A stretch of 64,000 nt of DNA from Calendula officinalis. Lineage: Eukaryota; Streptophyta; Magnoliopsida; Asterales; Asteraceae. The stretch lies in assembly GCA_963853835.1 (NCBI GenBank), contig OY970828.1, positions 62,488,861 through 62,552,860 of the forward strand. Direction: 5' to 3'. The position numbers and the translations under genes are program-made. How positions within the stretch are numbered: the first letter of the stretch is position 1; each line of letters opens with the position of its first letter. Positions 1-12,000 of the stretch are shown here, one piece after another. Below the pieces are notes generated by a model, which made no database searches, was not told the origin of the DNA, and saw nothing but the letters and a program-made list of their open reading frames with translations.

Positions 1-1819
1 AGTTTCAAGAATTTACACGATTTTACATGTATGCCTAAAACGAGGTGTACAAAACGTTTTACTAGATTTTGTGAAAAACCTTATTTATGATAAAACTTAC
101 TTGTTTTATATTACTTGAAAAACTTATAAACTTATGTTAAACTTTTAAATTCTTTTATGATTCATGAACTTGAAACATAAACCTAGTTTAACACATCTAG
201 CTTTTCCATATGTCTAATAATAAAATTAATCATTTGTTTTGACTTATTAGATTCGACCAAAACTTATGCCTTAATGACACACTTATAAACTTTGTGATTT
301 TCTTGTGTAGCTCCCACTAGCTTCAACAACCATGATGAAACTTAAGCTAACACAATCACCGGTTTATACTTGGTGATACTAATAAACTTATTATATAAAG
401 ACTATATATAATAATTCTTAGTTTGTTTAAACCTTTCTTATATTTAACTTGAACTAGTTAAATATAGGTTCTTGTTATTTTTACTTGATCATTAATCTAG
501 TATATTACATGACTTGTAAAATACTTATATTATACTTGTATAATTACCTAGCTATAATAATTTATAACTTTATACATCTTAATATATGATAATATATATA
601 ACTTTGTATATTTCTAGTTAATCATATAATTTCAACTTGTACAATTTCTAGTTATAATGAAATCATAACTTTGTACTTTCTAGTTTTAATTATATTATAA
701 CTTATACAATAACTAGTTATAATATTATCTTTAAAGATCAAAATAACATTACCCTTTATAATTGTTCCATTTTTTATCTTGTATTTGATGTATTCGTATA
801 TATGTATATTTTATAATAAACGTGTAACATTCTAATAAGAATATTACATCTAATTTATACATGTGTATTTTAACTTAATCTAATTAAAATACGTATAAAC
901 TTATTATATTTTTTAAAATTCAATTTTACCTAATAATTAAAAAATTCCGAAAATTTTAATACATATATATAAATAATTAAATACACCTTGTTAATTTTAG
1001 AACTTAAAAATTAACATCCTCTTTATCAATTCCCTAAATTAATTAGATGAACCCTAATCTTGTTTTTGACCAATCAAAACTAGGGTTTTGACTTTCTTGA
1101 TCAAAGACATTATTTTAATTAAAAGATTAATTTTATTCAATTCTATTTATTTAAACTTTTTAATTTAAACCTTATAAACAATAAAACTTTGTCTAAATTT
1201 CTAGGTTTAAAGAACTAGCTTTAATAAATCTATCAAAATAATAATTAAACCTATTAGACATAAACTTGTCTAATTAACTAGGTTTTAAGTTATTATCCTA
1301 ATTAATTCTTTTAAACTATTAAACTTAAACTAGTTTAAACTTCTAGGGTTCCTTTTTTTAGGGTTTCGAAAATCTCAAGACTAGGAAACTATTCCACCAA
1401 TTAAACTAGGCTAGTTTAATAAACTTGGTGTCCAAGTATCCTCTAGATTTCGAAAATCCTAAGGGATTAGGAAATAATCCTTTTGATCAATTAAACAAAT
1501 CTTGTTTAACATACTTGATCCTAGGGTTCTTCCTAGGTCACGAAAATTCAAGGGAGAAAAGGAAAGAATCCATTTGATCAATTAAACATGTCTTGTTTAA
1601 CATACTTGATCCTAGGGTTCTTCCTTGTATTTCGAAAATTGCTAGGGTTGTTAGAAACCTTCTTGACCAATTAAACTAGACTAGTTTAATATTCTTTGTC
1701 CTAGGGTTCTTCCCTTTTTCGAAAAATATGAAGAAAGAAGAAAAACTTGAAACAAAAAAAACTTAAAATTAAAGTAAACAAACAATCTTTGTTAATCTAG
1801 TCAAGATCTCTAAACCAAC
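1..1819 (-). mobile_element. Internal (leader) region of an LTR retrotransposon, no coding capacity seen
   Basis: This very AT-rich stretch lies directly inside the primer-binding site at 1820-1832, so it should be the 5' internal region of a minus-strand LTR retrotransposon that continues beyond the left window edge. I see no open frame resembling gag or pol. It is either a long untranslated leader or part of a non-autonomous LARD-like element. It holds the ~90-bp palindromic repeats listed separately. Confidence 0.6.
1324..1720. repeat. Imperfect ~90-bp tandem repeat, each unit carrying a palindrome
   Basis: Palindromes of the form ATTAAACTAG-N-CTAGTTTAAT or close variants occur at 1400-1420, 1490-1509, 1581-1600 and 1670-1690, so the period is about 90 bp. 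A shorter relative is at about 1324-1338. Each is followed by a 'CCTAGGGTTCTTCC'-like box and a 'TTTCGAAAAT'-like box. Seen directly; function unknown. Confidence 0.75.
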
Positions 1820-1832
1820 GCTCTGATACCAC
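1820..1832 (-). other. tRNA-iMet primer-binding site of the left-hand LTR retrotransposon
   Basis: The plus strand reads GCTCTGATACCAC, the reverse complement of GTGGTATCAGAGC. This is the classic plant initiator-Met-tRNA primer-binding site. It directly abuts the LTR that starts with TGAAGG at 1833. Confidence 0.85.
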
Positions 1833-2967
1833 TGAAGGGTTTCACTACGCACCATGCGACTGATCGACCCATAGGATCGACCTCCTAGTATACTTGGTTC
1901 GAACCATGACTGACCAAGAACATGAACTTGTTCTTGACCGGTTGAAACCAACTAGCTGATTTAATCCCTAAATGCGGAACTGGGATTAAACCTAATCCTT
2001 AAACCCTAAAGGATTGGGATGTTGGAAATCTAGATTAGGTTAACAAGAAAGAAACCTTGTACGAAGAACTCGAACACACACACATACTTGTGTGTGTTCG
2101 TCGACTACTACCGAGAACCCTAGGGTTCTTGGTTCGACTTCGAACAAGAGGAGAAGGAGGAAAAAGTGTTCTATGAATCATACCTTAGGTTAATGCTTAA
2201 GATAAGTCCATGATGAACACGACGAACGATCCTCTAGATGATCACTTGCAACGAACTTGGATCTTCAAGACTTGAAGAACACGAAGAACGAATGAAGAAC
2301 ACGAAGAACACAAGCTTGTGTCTTGGGGTGTTCGGCCGAAAATCGATGGGGAGGGGGAAGGGATTTTCGTGTGATGTTACAAGGGGTTTTAGGGTTACCC
2401 TAAGTCTCTTATTTATATACAAATAAGTTATGTTTAGAACCCTTTAAGTTTAATTAATATTAGAACTTTAATTAAACTTTCTTTTAACACTTCCATCCCT
2501 TATAGTTTAACTAGTTTATTATTATTGCATTTAACTATCAAATGTCTAGTATTAACACACTAATAATTCGGTACCCATATACACGAATTATATACTTATA
2601 TTTATAGTTTTAATAGTAAATTATATAATAACCCTTATATAATTTACACAATAATATTATCCAATTACTATATGATTTAATAGCCTTAAATCATATCATG
2701 GTTAATCTATAATTAACACATTGTATATTTACTCAACTAGTAAATGTACAACTACTTGTATTAATTAATTAGTTAAACTAATCTAGTAATAAGTTAAACT
2801 TAACTTAATACTTAAGTGATTCATAATGACTATTATGAATCATTCCTCTTCGTAGTATCGTTGCATAACTTGCTCGTATTACATGCACTCACCGGTGTGA
2901 CCCTTAAGTGTTTCGTTGGCATGGATGTATCATCATAGGTTGACTAACTGTGCACATAAATCCTTCA
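1833..2967 (-). mobile_element. 5' LTR (1135 bp) of a nested LTR retrotransposon
   Basis: The segment starts TGAAGG next to the primer-binding site and ends CCTTCA, giving inverted TG..CA ends. On the minus strand a TATA-like box (GTATATAAAT) lies at 2411-2420, a suitable place for the LTR promoter. The right end falls exactly where the reading frame of the neighbouring copia element (2968 onward) is broken, so the LTR marks an insertion into that element. The second LTR would be left of the window. Confidence 0.75.
2411..2420 (-). promoter_or_regulatory. TATA-like box inside the LTR
   Basis: The minus strand reads GTATATAAAT inside the LTR, a plausible U3 promoter for the retrotransposon. 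Sequence match only. Confidence 0.4.
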
Positions 2968-4330
2968 ATCCTTAATAAGTTTAGGAGCATACAAAACATT
3001 TTTAAGAGCTAATTTTGGAAAAGGAGAAGGTAAAAAATAATGACCATACCCATGAATGGGAATAGATTGACCATTACCAACCAGGATGCCATCCTTTTTG
3101 CTCATATTAAAATAAGACGTAATATTACCGTTCGAAGAGGACATGTGCGACGTAGCTCCCGTATCCATGTACCAACTCGGGTCCGGTGGTGTGAGACCAA
3201 GCGTATGCATAGCTGCCTCTATGTCGGTCCGTGATGGCCGATCAGTGGCTGTGTAGGGCTGTGTAGGCCTGTGGTCGTGGGCCTTAGATTCCAGGAGAAA
3301 GTTGTTGAGGACGGGGGGAGTAGTTGGGCCGAACCCACCCGGAAGTTGGGTATGGGCAAGGAGGCAGGGCCCATTGACCAAAAGGCCATCCGCCCCACTG
3401 TTGTGGTTGTGCATTAGCGACCCATTGCTGCCCGGATTTGGTCTGACCATTTCCAGTAAAGCTTTTACCACTATTCCGACCGGTGTTCTTATTTCCCCCA
3501 GAGGTTCGTCCTTTGCCACTGTTTCGGGAATTAGAAGATTTCCCACCCTTAGAATTACGTTGTTGTGAAGAGTGATCAGATACCGAGCCATCAGTATGAG
3601 AAACGACAAGGGCAGCGGGAGAAGAAGCACCTGCAAGTTTCTTAGCGAGGCCGGCTTCTTCTAGCACAAGCATTGATCTTCCCTTGTAGTACGGGGGCAG
3701 TGGTTCGCTTTGGCGCAAGAGGGTGCCAACCCCATTGTACGCCTCCGAAAGACCCGCAACCATTTGCAAAACGAGCCAGTTATTAGATACCGGCGCCCCT
3801 ACGCTCTTAAGTTGATCGGTCAGCATCTTCAGCCGCTGACAGTAGGCAGAGGCATTCGGGAAATCCTTCATAGCCGTATTCGAGAACACCTGTTCTAGCG
3901 TGACAGCACGAGACGTTTTGTTATCTTGAAAAATATCTCGTAACCGTTCCCAAGCCTCTTGAGCAGTTGAGCCGGGTTTGAGAATAGTATTGAGCAAATC
4001 CTCCGAAATCGTGGCATATATCCACTTTAAAACAGTAGCATCAACCGTCATCCACTCAAATTTTTCATCGTCCGTAGTCGGAGTAACAGTTTTGGACGAC
4101 GGGATGATGTGGTGTAAAACCCGATTTGAGCGAGCATGGATTTGAAATAATTCTGCCCGGGTAGCGTACTGGACGTTTTCCATGTCGAGAACAATAGGAA
4201 TGATGTGTTTGATGTTGGTAGCATTGAGAGAGGTAGTAGAAAGGGATGGGGAAGAAGATGAGGTAGCCTTGGCTTGTGTGCCCATTTTCCGGCGACTGGG
4301 TTTTGAGAAGGAAACGGCGACAGGGAACAA
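2968..4330 (-). pseudogene. Truncated copia gag-protease, Ale/Retrofit-like
   Basis: A 348-residue minus-strand frame (4330-3284) has the copia gag layout: an N-terminal UBN2-type domain (AWERLRDIFQDNK..., LVLQMVAGL) followed by a Ser/Gly/Asn-rich tail. A second frame (3636-2965) continues with the retroviral-type aspartic protease motif WYMDTGATSHM and ends in LKNVLYAPKLIKD. Copia gag and pol are normally one frame, so there is a frameshift near 3300. At 2967 the frame runs straight into the LTR of another element. Integrase, RT and RNase H are missing from the window and may resume to the left. This is a dead fragment, disrupted by insertion. Confidence 0.8.
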
Positions 4331-4373
4331 GCTTTAGGGTTTTTAGCGGAAGAGAGAAAAGATCGATAAAGAA

Positions 4374-4387
4374 GGCTTCTGATACCA
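4374..4387 (-). other. Primer-binding site of the truncated copia element
   Basis: The plus strand reads GGCTTCTGATACCA, complementary to a tRNA-iMet-type primer site TGGTATCAGAAGCC. It sits between the gag start (4330) and the short LTR. Confidence 0.75.
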
Positions 4388-4574
4388 TAATAGAAGTTTA
4401 TTCCTTGAATATAATTGAGTGATATACATCCTATATATACACTAAACATTGGCTGTCAATGAACTATGATCAAGCCACAAAACTAGCAACTAGAATATTC
4501 TATAACTAATACAAATATTCTCTAAATCATAACTGCTATATTAAATAATACATATTTAATTATATTGACTAACA
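4388..4574 (-). mobile_element. Short 5' LTR (about 187 bp) of the truncated copia element
   Basis: On the minus strand the LTR starts TGTTAGTCAATATAATT at about 4574 and runs to the primer-binding site. A TATA-like GTATATATAG lies at 4431-4440. The end next to the PBS has lost the canonical CA. A short LTR fits the Ale/Retrofit lineage. I found no convincing target-site duplication. Confidence 0.55.
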
Positions 4575-5132
4575 TTGAACACAAACTCCCCAAGACAACC
4601 CTTGGTGGCTAATTGATCTAGATCAATTAGTTAGTTAACCACTGTGGATGCTCTAAGGAGGAGACTGTTTATGAAAATTCAACCCTAAAGAGTAGGAATT
4701 AATTAAGCTATTAAAATTATAGATTCCACGGATCGTCTTTTAGTTTTAAAAATTACCCCAGTAATGTGAGACTTTTACCACGCAGAGTCCTTTTTGCTAA
4801 ACGGTGTCAATTTTTTCTGTTAAATCCCCATGTGCAATGCACATAGGGCATTTTCGTCTTATCACATTTCAATTTTTAAAAAATAATTAAAAGTTAGTTT
4901 TCTTTCCACTTTTCTCCTTTTTAACTCTCGTCGAAGAAAGGCCCGAGAGAGATTGAGAGCAGACAAGAGGGAGCCAGTTGAGAGAGAGCCGGAGATCTTA
5001 AGGGGGTGAAGGGTCACATACGCTGAAAATGCAAGTGGGTGAATTGATGTAATGAAATCACAGTTTACTAGTGAAATGATAGTTCTTGAGTAATGATATG
5101 TGTACACTAAGAAGTTTGATAGCTCTCATAAT
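4575..5132. other. Intergenic, nothing recognised
   Basis: AT-rich unique-looking sequence with no supported gene. A small palindrome (TGTGCAATGCACA) occurs near 4830. Confidence 0.5.
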
Positions 5133-5680
5133 TAGGGATGGCAACGGGGCGGGTGTTGACATCCCCGCCCCCGAACCCGAATAGAAAATCGTCTCCAACT
5201 CCGCCCCGATCCCCGTCCGTTTTATTTCTGTTTTCCCCCATCGGGGATTTTATATACCCCGAACCCGCCCCATCCTCGAATTCTGCCCTCGAAACCCGAG
5301 TGATCTGGCCTATATCCTTTATAAATTACTCCCTCCGTCCCTAAATAAAATTCTCATTTCTCCTTCAAGTTTTGTCCCTAAATAAAGTTCTCATTTCTCA
5401 AACTTAAGGGTCCACTTAATATAATAATATTATGGTCAATACTTTCACCACTAACTATCTCCTAAAACACTTTATCTCTCTAATCAAATCTTATATTTTA
5501 ATCAAAAGTAATATAAAATACCCCACCACTAACTATCTCTTAAAAAGTTGTGTCCAAGAGAAATGAGAACTTTATTTAGGGACGGAGGGAGTATATATAT
5601 AGTATATATATTTTATATATAAAATAATTTATATATATATATATCGGGGCGAGACGGGGATACCTTGATGATGGTGGTTG
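5133..5680. mobile_element. GC-rich hAT-MITE-like repeat (AGGGATGGCAACGGGGCGGG type), interrupted
   Basis: It starts AGGGATGGCAACGGGGCGGG and resumes after the Stowaway insertion with CGGGGCGAGACGGGGATACC. This start and the CCCGCCCC-rich content are typical of a common plant repeat class with hAT-like ends. The apparent open frame at 5138-5344 is a by-product of the repeat. Confidence 0.5.
5329..5591. mobile_element. Stowaway (Tc1/Mariner) MITE, 263 bp
   Basis: The ends are CTCCCTCCGTCCCTAAATAA and its inverted copy, flanked by TA on both sides (5327-5328 and 5592-5593), the canonical Stowaway signature. It is inserted in the GC-rich repeat just downstream of the SCAMP-like gene. A second copy of the same length lies at 10656-10918. 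Confidence 0.9.
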
Positions 5681-6048
5681 TACGTGGTTGTGAGTGGAGA
5701 TTATGGTTGCACATTGAGCAATTTTAGTTGTACATGAATGTTGTTCTATAAAAAATTTTAAAGTTATTTATTTTAAAAGATCACGAGTGCAAAATCTTTC
5801 TGACAAACTTATTTTGTTATAACATAATGACTACTTGGCGAGATACACGTGAAGGGTAACTTCTTACCGATTAATTCTAACATAACTTATTTTATAAGAC
5901 ATTAGCCAAACCAAAAGTAACGAGAGTTAGATTAAAATATCAGATAATTGTTAAGCAAATTATGGTATTTGGCGTTAATTCCAGAAAAGCAAGTTTCCAT
6001 GTCTAAACCCCTCTACAAAAAAGTGACTTTGGTCCCTTGTGTTCATTG
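5681..6048. other. 3' flank of the SCAMP-like gene
   Basis: AT-rich downstream region with no other feature recognised. The 3' UTR and polyadenylation signal of the minus-strand gene should be here. Confidence 0.4.
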
Positions 6049-9000
6049 TTAACCACGTCCTATTGGTGCCATCATGGTTGATCTTCTAGCATTACGCTTT
6101 GCCTCTTTAACTTTTCCGCTGTTACGAAAATACCTAAAAACTTCCTACAAATTCATACAAAAGGGATGAAAAGTAAACAAGAAATTCCCATTACACAAAA
6201 TCTATGTGTGCTAATTTTAAGAACCTGAATGACCCATATGCTTATCACTGATTCAAGAGCGAAAAGTGCAAATCCAATAAGATAGAGGCACTACAAGGGA
6301 AAACAAACAATGAAATATCATTTTGTTCAATTTCTATCATAATTTATGATTGTCACATTCATTTGAGTAAATTGCAAGAATATCCTATATGGTTTCACGA
6401 AAATGCATGTTTGGTATACATGATCGCGAAAGTGCACACAAAGCGAGAGGGGAAAGAGAAGGGTTTGGGTGGGGCCAAATGAGTGAAATGACCAAAATGC
6501 CCCCAACTAACGGACTTGAGTACGAACTATAGGGACTGTGTCTGCACTTTCGTGACCATAAATACCAAACGTGCAATTTCGCCAAACCACATAGACTATT
6601 CTTGCAATTTACTCTATTAATTTTTATGAAATGGAATAGCAAAAAAAAAAAAAAGTTAAAACTTACCCCAAGCACACCATTTCCTGATAAAATCCCAAGT
6701 GCTGGCAAAATCCCACTGTAACATTTAAGCTCAAGTCATTCATTATATAGCATTGTTCTTAATGGTTGTAAATCCATATAGCAATATCATGTAAACAATA
6801 AAAAAGGGATGGAATAACTTGTAGAACATGAATCGAGGAAACTTTACGTAAGAGATTTCCCCTTGAAGATGATAGGAGGAGCAATAGACGCATTCACACA
6901 AAAGAGAATGTGGCACTGCAAAAATAAAATCTTGACAGATTAAGCGACCTATCGGCCAAAAACAAACAAAAACGGTATAAAAAAAAAGTTACCGTGTATG
7001 TAAAGAAAAACAATCCGAACATTAAAGTATTGTTGGTCCTGTCAAGAAAAGAACAACAAAGTATATAAGCTTATTTAAAAGGTTTTTAAGCTTACATAAG
7101 TCATTTTTTTAAAGATACTCAAGATTACATAAGCTTAAAAGCCTTTTACATAAGCGTCACTAACCCCCTAAGTATATTTTGTGAAAGTGTGTGGTTCTTA
7201 AGATCCAAATTAATTCAGTTAAAAAGTAACTATCTCTAATTACATGAATTTATCTAACAAATTTTAGATTGTATAAATCATGCACAGTTGTTATTATAGA
7301 AATCGTATTCCGGTTCGACCCATCTAATCGGTTCCTCTTTTAGTTAATTTTTTTATATATGACAATTATTAAGATTAGAATATGATTCAAATCGTGGGCC
7401 CAAGTTGCCGCTTGTACCCTAGGCTTCTGGGACAAAAAGAGCATCTAAACTTAAAGCATTCCAACGAAAGCACGACCTCGGTCATACAAAAAACCTATGG
7501 TTGTGTTTTCTCATTAAAAAAGTACATCAATGACAAAAACAAGGATATATAATCTTTTCAGATAAGGGTATGATGAGATAAGATTTGGACAGTCATATCT
7601 CAATCTGGCGGTTGAGAGGCTGCTGCAAAATGCGGGTGAGAGTTATATATCTAAAAGCCTTAGCACTATACCTCATAGCACGATATAACGGTCGGTACCA
7701 CAAGACATAAGCCCCAGGAATTCCTGCTATGACATAGATCACCGCAAGAAGCCAAATTTCTGTGTCTGAAAATAATTGTTGGTGCTTTATAGTATGTATT
7801 AGCAATTCGTGGTGTCTATTTTTGTAAAATTGTATGACTAATTAAGTGTTGTGTAAATAAGAAACTGCAAGTAATTAATTAATTTTAAGTCACCTTCGCC
7901 TTCTATCCATAAAACGGTGACTGCTGCAAGATTCCATACAAGACATGCTACTATTCCTGCAAAAATCAAAGGGTTTGTAGTCTTGTAAAACTAACAACAA
8001 CATGAACTCATCAAGTGTAAAATGAGCATAAAGTACGGGGCTCTGTTTTTAAAAAAGCTTTATTTTATGAATTATTTTTCTTTTTAAGTTTTTTCTCAGT
8101 TTTTGGACTTTGTTTGTGGCATAATTTTTGGCATGTTTGTTTTTTTAGGCCCTTTGAAATTCTAAATCTATTTTAAGATTTCTTTGAGATACTACAACAT
8201 TGAATTTTAATTTTAATAAAATTTCATATTTTTCTCTCAGTTCACTAAAATCCGTGTTTGTTTAGAAAAATAACTGTAATTATCGTTATTTGTTGAATCA
8301 TTCCTAGTATTCGTGTGAATCAACAAATTCAGTTTGTGTTATTTTAGTTTATATCAACCTCATCGGTACTATTTTGACTTCACATTTGCATACATACCTA
8401 ACAACGTTGTGAATGCAACATACTGTGTTCTTTGTAGATGAAGGGGAGTTTCCTTGGCAATGTCATGATGAATTAGAGGGAAAAATGGTGGCCAATTTTT
8501 TTCCTCAACAACAATCCCAGCTGCACAACATACCATGGTTAGGAAGTTAGTTAGATTTCCTAACTAGAGTTAACAAAATGGACGACACTTTTTAATATAT
8601 AATAACCATGTTTTATAATTTAAGATCAATATGACGACTTTCGACTCATATAAACCGTTTCCTTTTAAATTAACTTATTTGATTTTACCTATGTCACCCA
8701 ATAGAGATCAAACACAAGCGGATCGAATCAACCCATTTTTAAGTAAAAGGGTACAAACAACTGTATCCTCTAATTCTTTAACAAATGAAAGAATAAAAAC
8801 TGAATGTAGGTAGGGGTGTCTACCGGGTTGTCAGGTTGGGTTAGGGCTCTTATCGGGTTGTGTCCATCGGGTTTGAGGTAATAAAATCCTAACCCAGGAG
8901 TCGAGTTGGTCGGGTTGACCCGATACACCTAAGTTAGGATTTTTAGTAAAAATGAAAACAATATCTAATATATTGAAATTTATGGGTTTTAATTTTACAC

Positions 9001-12000
9001 TTCTAATTATTAAATTTTTTTTAATGATTTATAGTTATTAAAGTACTAATACGTTTATTTAATAGTAAAATATTTTAAATTTTAAAGAAAAAAAACTCTT
9101 AAACTTCAGTCAGGTCTAATCGGGTCAACCCGATAAAGTTAAGCAATCCTAACCAGGGCGTTACCCAACTAGATAAGGAATCGGGTTGGCCGGTTCGGGT
9201 TAAAAAACTCTAATCTTAACATAAGACCCGAATACATCTGACCCAAATACGTTGGTGTTAGAATTGACATTACATCGTGAGATGGCATCCTCCTTCTTCT
9301 TTATTTCCTACACAAATAATGTAACATAAACATATATGATATATACATAACTATAAATTCAAGAACCACAAAGACCCAATCTTTAGCAACAATTTTCGTA
9401 ATCAAGGTTGTTCTTGCTCTAAGTATGGACAGTAACAGAAAAACAAAAACAGAAAAGCATAATCTTTCGCAACAGTCATAATTATCAAGTTTGTGGTTGA
9501 TATAAGTCTGATCGCTAATAGAAGAACGATAAAGAACATCATATATATTACTTTATATTTTCATTATCTTCTTAAAAGAAATGAATATATAGATTGGTGT
9601 TACGGTGTTGAAGCCCACGGATTGATTAGCACCTTTTGTAGATTTTGATTTGTCCACTTTCTAGATGCTATACGCACTTGTTCAAAAAACATATATATCA
9701 TAATCGAAAGTTAATCTTAGCATTTAGACTAGAATTTATATTTATAAGGTACATGTAGATGCCTTCAAATTTACTAACTTAAGTACGTAAAGAGGAAAAA
9801 ATACCTCTTCCCTCCTATTCAATTCAGCCTCCTTGTCTTCAAGTTCCTTCTCTTTAGCTCTCAAATCCTAGCCATAAAAAACAAAGGAGTAAAGTCGATA
9901 AAGCCCATTAACCTAAATGATTGTCTAATGACAAATAATTCTTTTTAAAATTAAAATTTTAAAATTTACCATGTCACTGCTAAGACTGATATCATCTTTA
10001 GAACTATCATCATGGTCGATATCTGGACGTGTTGTGTTCTACTCATTGCCAATAATAATAGAACATATTAGAAAAAAAAACATGTGGTAACTTCGCTCTA
10101 GATATCCATACTACATTGTAGCATGCATGATACAAAATTATGCATTATATTTTTTGATACTATAGCCATCATATTTCGTTGGTATAGTCTATCCTGACAA
10201 CATGTCGTTGCCATACAGTCGTCACTATAGCTTAAATTTTCGTCGCCATAAATGTCATCAGGGGAGGACCTAGTATGGTGCACGGGATTGCCCGTGCAAC
10301 CCCCTGAGAAAACAATACAATGTGCAACATGTGACACGCCATCAGTTTGTTTCTTGACCTGCCACTGGAATGTCGTCGATTGATAATGGGTGGGGTACAG
10401 GGAAGTATGTGTAGTGATGCTTGTGGTGACATGGGCTACTACTCAAAAAAAATTTGCGTAGTTAAAATTTTAAGAATTTTTTTGGTATTAGGGCTACTAT
10501 CAGATTACAAAACTACTCAATAACCAAAAGCAATATTAAAAAAAAAAAAAAGAACCCTAATACTAGCAATAGTCCAACCCCAAAGCACAACCCAAAACCT
10601 AAACCTAAATAAAAAAACCTTTTATATATCCATCGTTCTTATCTCTTGGTTTATACTCCCTCCGTCCCTAAATAAAGTTCCCATTTCACCTTCAAGTTTT
10701 GTCCCTAAATAAAGTTCTCATTTCTCAAACTTAAGGGACCACTTAATATAATAATATTATTACCAATATTTTCACTACTAACTATCTCTTAAAACACTTT
10801 CTCTCTCCAGTCAAACCTTATATTTTATTCAAAAGTAATACCAAATACCCCACCACTAACTATCTCCTAAAATGTTGTGTCCAACACAAATGGGAACTTT
10901 ATTTAGGGACGGAGGGAGTAGGTTATTAAAGTTGGTTTTTGTTTTACCATTCGCGACTGCAACAGTGGAAATATGTTTTTCTACTTTGAAGTTATTGAAA
11001 GACTGACTTGTGTAACAAAATGGGTGATGATTTATGAACGTGCATTTATTTGTAATGTTGAAAAAGAAGATCTTATGAAAGTTAAGATTGAAGATTAATT
11101 GACTGCTTTTAAAAAATGTCTACACAGAGACGTTAACTTTAAAATGTATGATCTAGCTTACACTAATTTTGTTATATTTGATAAAATGGTAATTTTAAAA
11201 AGGAGCGAATTACATCTAAGGTCCCTGTGATTTACCACTTATTGCAGCCACAGTCCCTAAACTTCATTAAGTACACTGGGAGTCCCAGGTATTGCCACTT
11301 TGTTGCACCCGTAGTCCTTGAAGCAAACAGACGTTGATTAAAGTCGTCAAAACCCCCCATGTGCACATCACATGATGGGTAGTATGGTAATTGTCCACTC
11401 CTTCCTCATATTTAAACCCGAGTAAATTACACGGAAGGTCCCCGTGGTATACTATTTATTGCAGCTTTAGTCCCTGAACTACATTTATTACACCGGAAGT
11501 CCCTGGTGTATACACTTTGTTACACACATGTAGGCATGTAAACAAATTAACGATTCGTGAACTAGGGTAACAAACATGTGTTTCTTTATATTCGTTTGTG
11601 TTCGTTTATGTTTGTTAAGAAAATTTAGTGTTCACAAACGGTTCGTGAACTAGGGTAACAAACATAAACGAACACAAACGAACATAAACAAACACAAACG
11701 TACACGAAACAAACACAAACGAACACAAACAAACATAAACAAACACAAACGAACACGAAACAAACACAAACAAACACAAACAAACATAAACAAACTCAAA
11801 CGAACACTAACACTAACAAACGAACGTAAACAAACGGAAACGAACGTATGTTCACGAACATAAACGAACGAACTAGCCTTTGTTCGTGTTCGTTTGTTTA
11901 ACTAAACGAACACAAAATCTTATTTGTGTTCATTTGTTTAGCTAAACGAACGAACATAAACGAACTTCCGCCGAACGGTTCTCGAACAATTCGTTGAACG

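Noticed and set aside
5138..5344. 68-codon Pro/Ser-rich frame
   Set aside because: Produced by the GC-rich hAT-like repeat and the start of a Stowaway MITE.
7593..7805. 70-codon frame as a stand-alone gene
   Set aside because: Its middle is SCAMP exon 7 (7765-7672). The rest reads into introns on both sides.
11570..12000. GTTCGTTT/AAACGAAC array as a satellite
   Set aside because: It has hAT-like ends and a mirrored layout and recurs at 63321-63975, so it is better explained as a foldback transposon.
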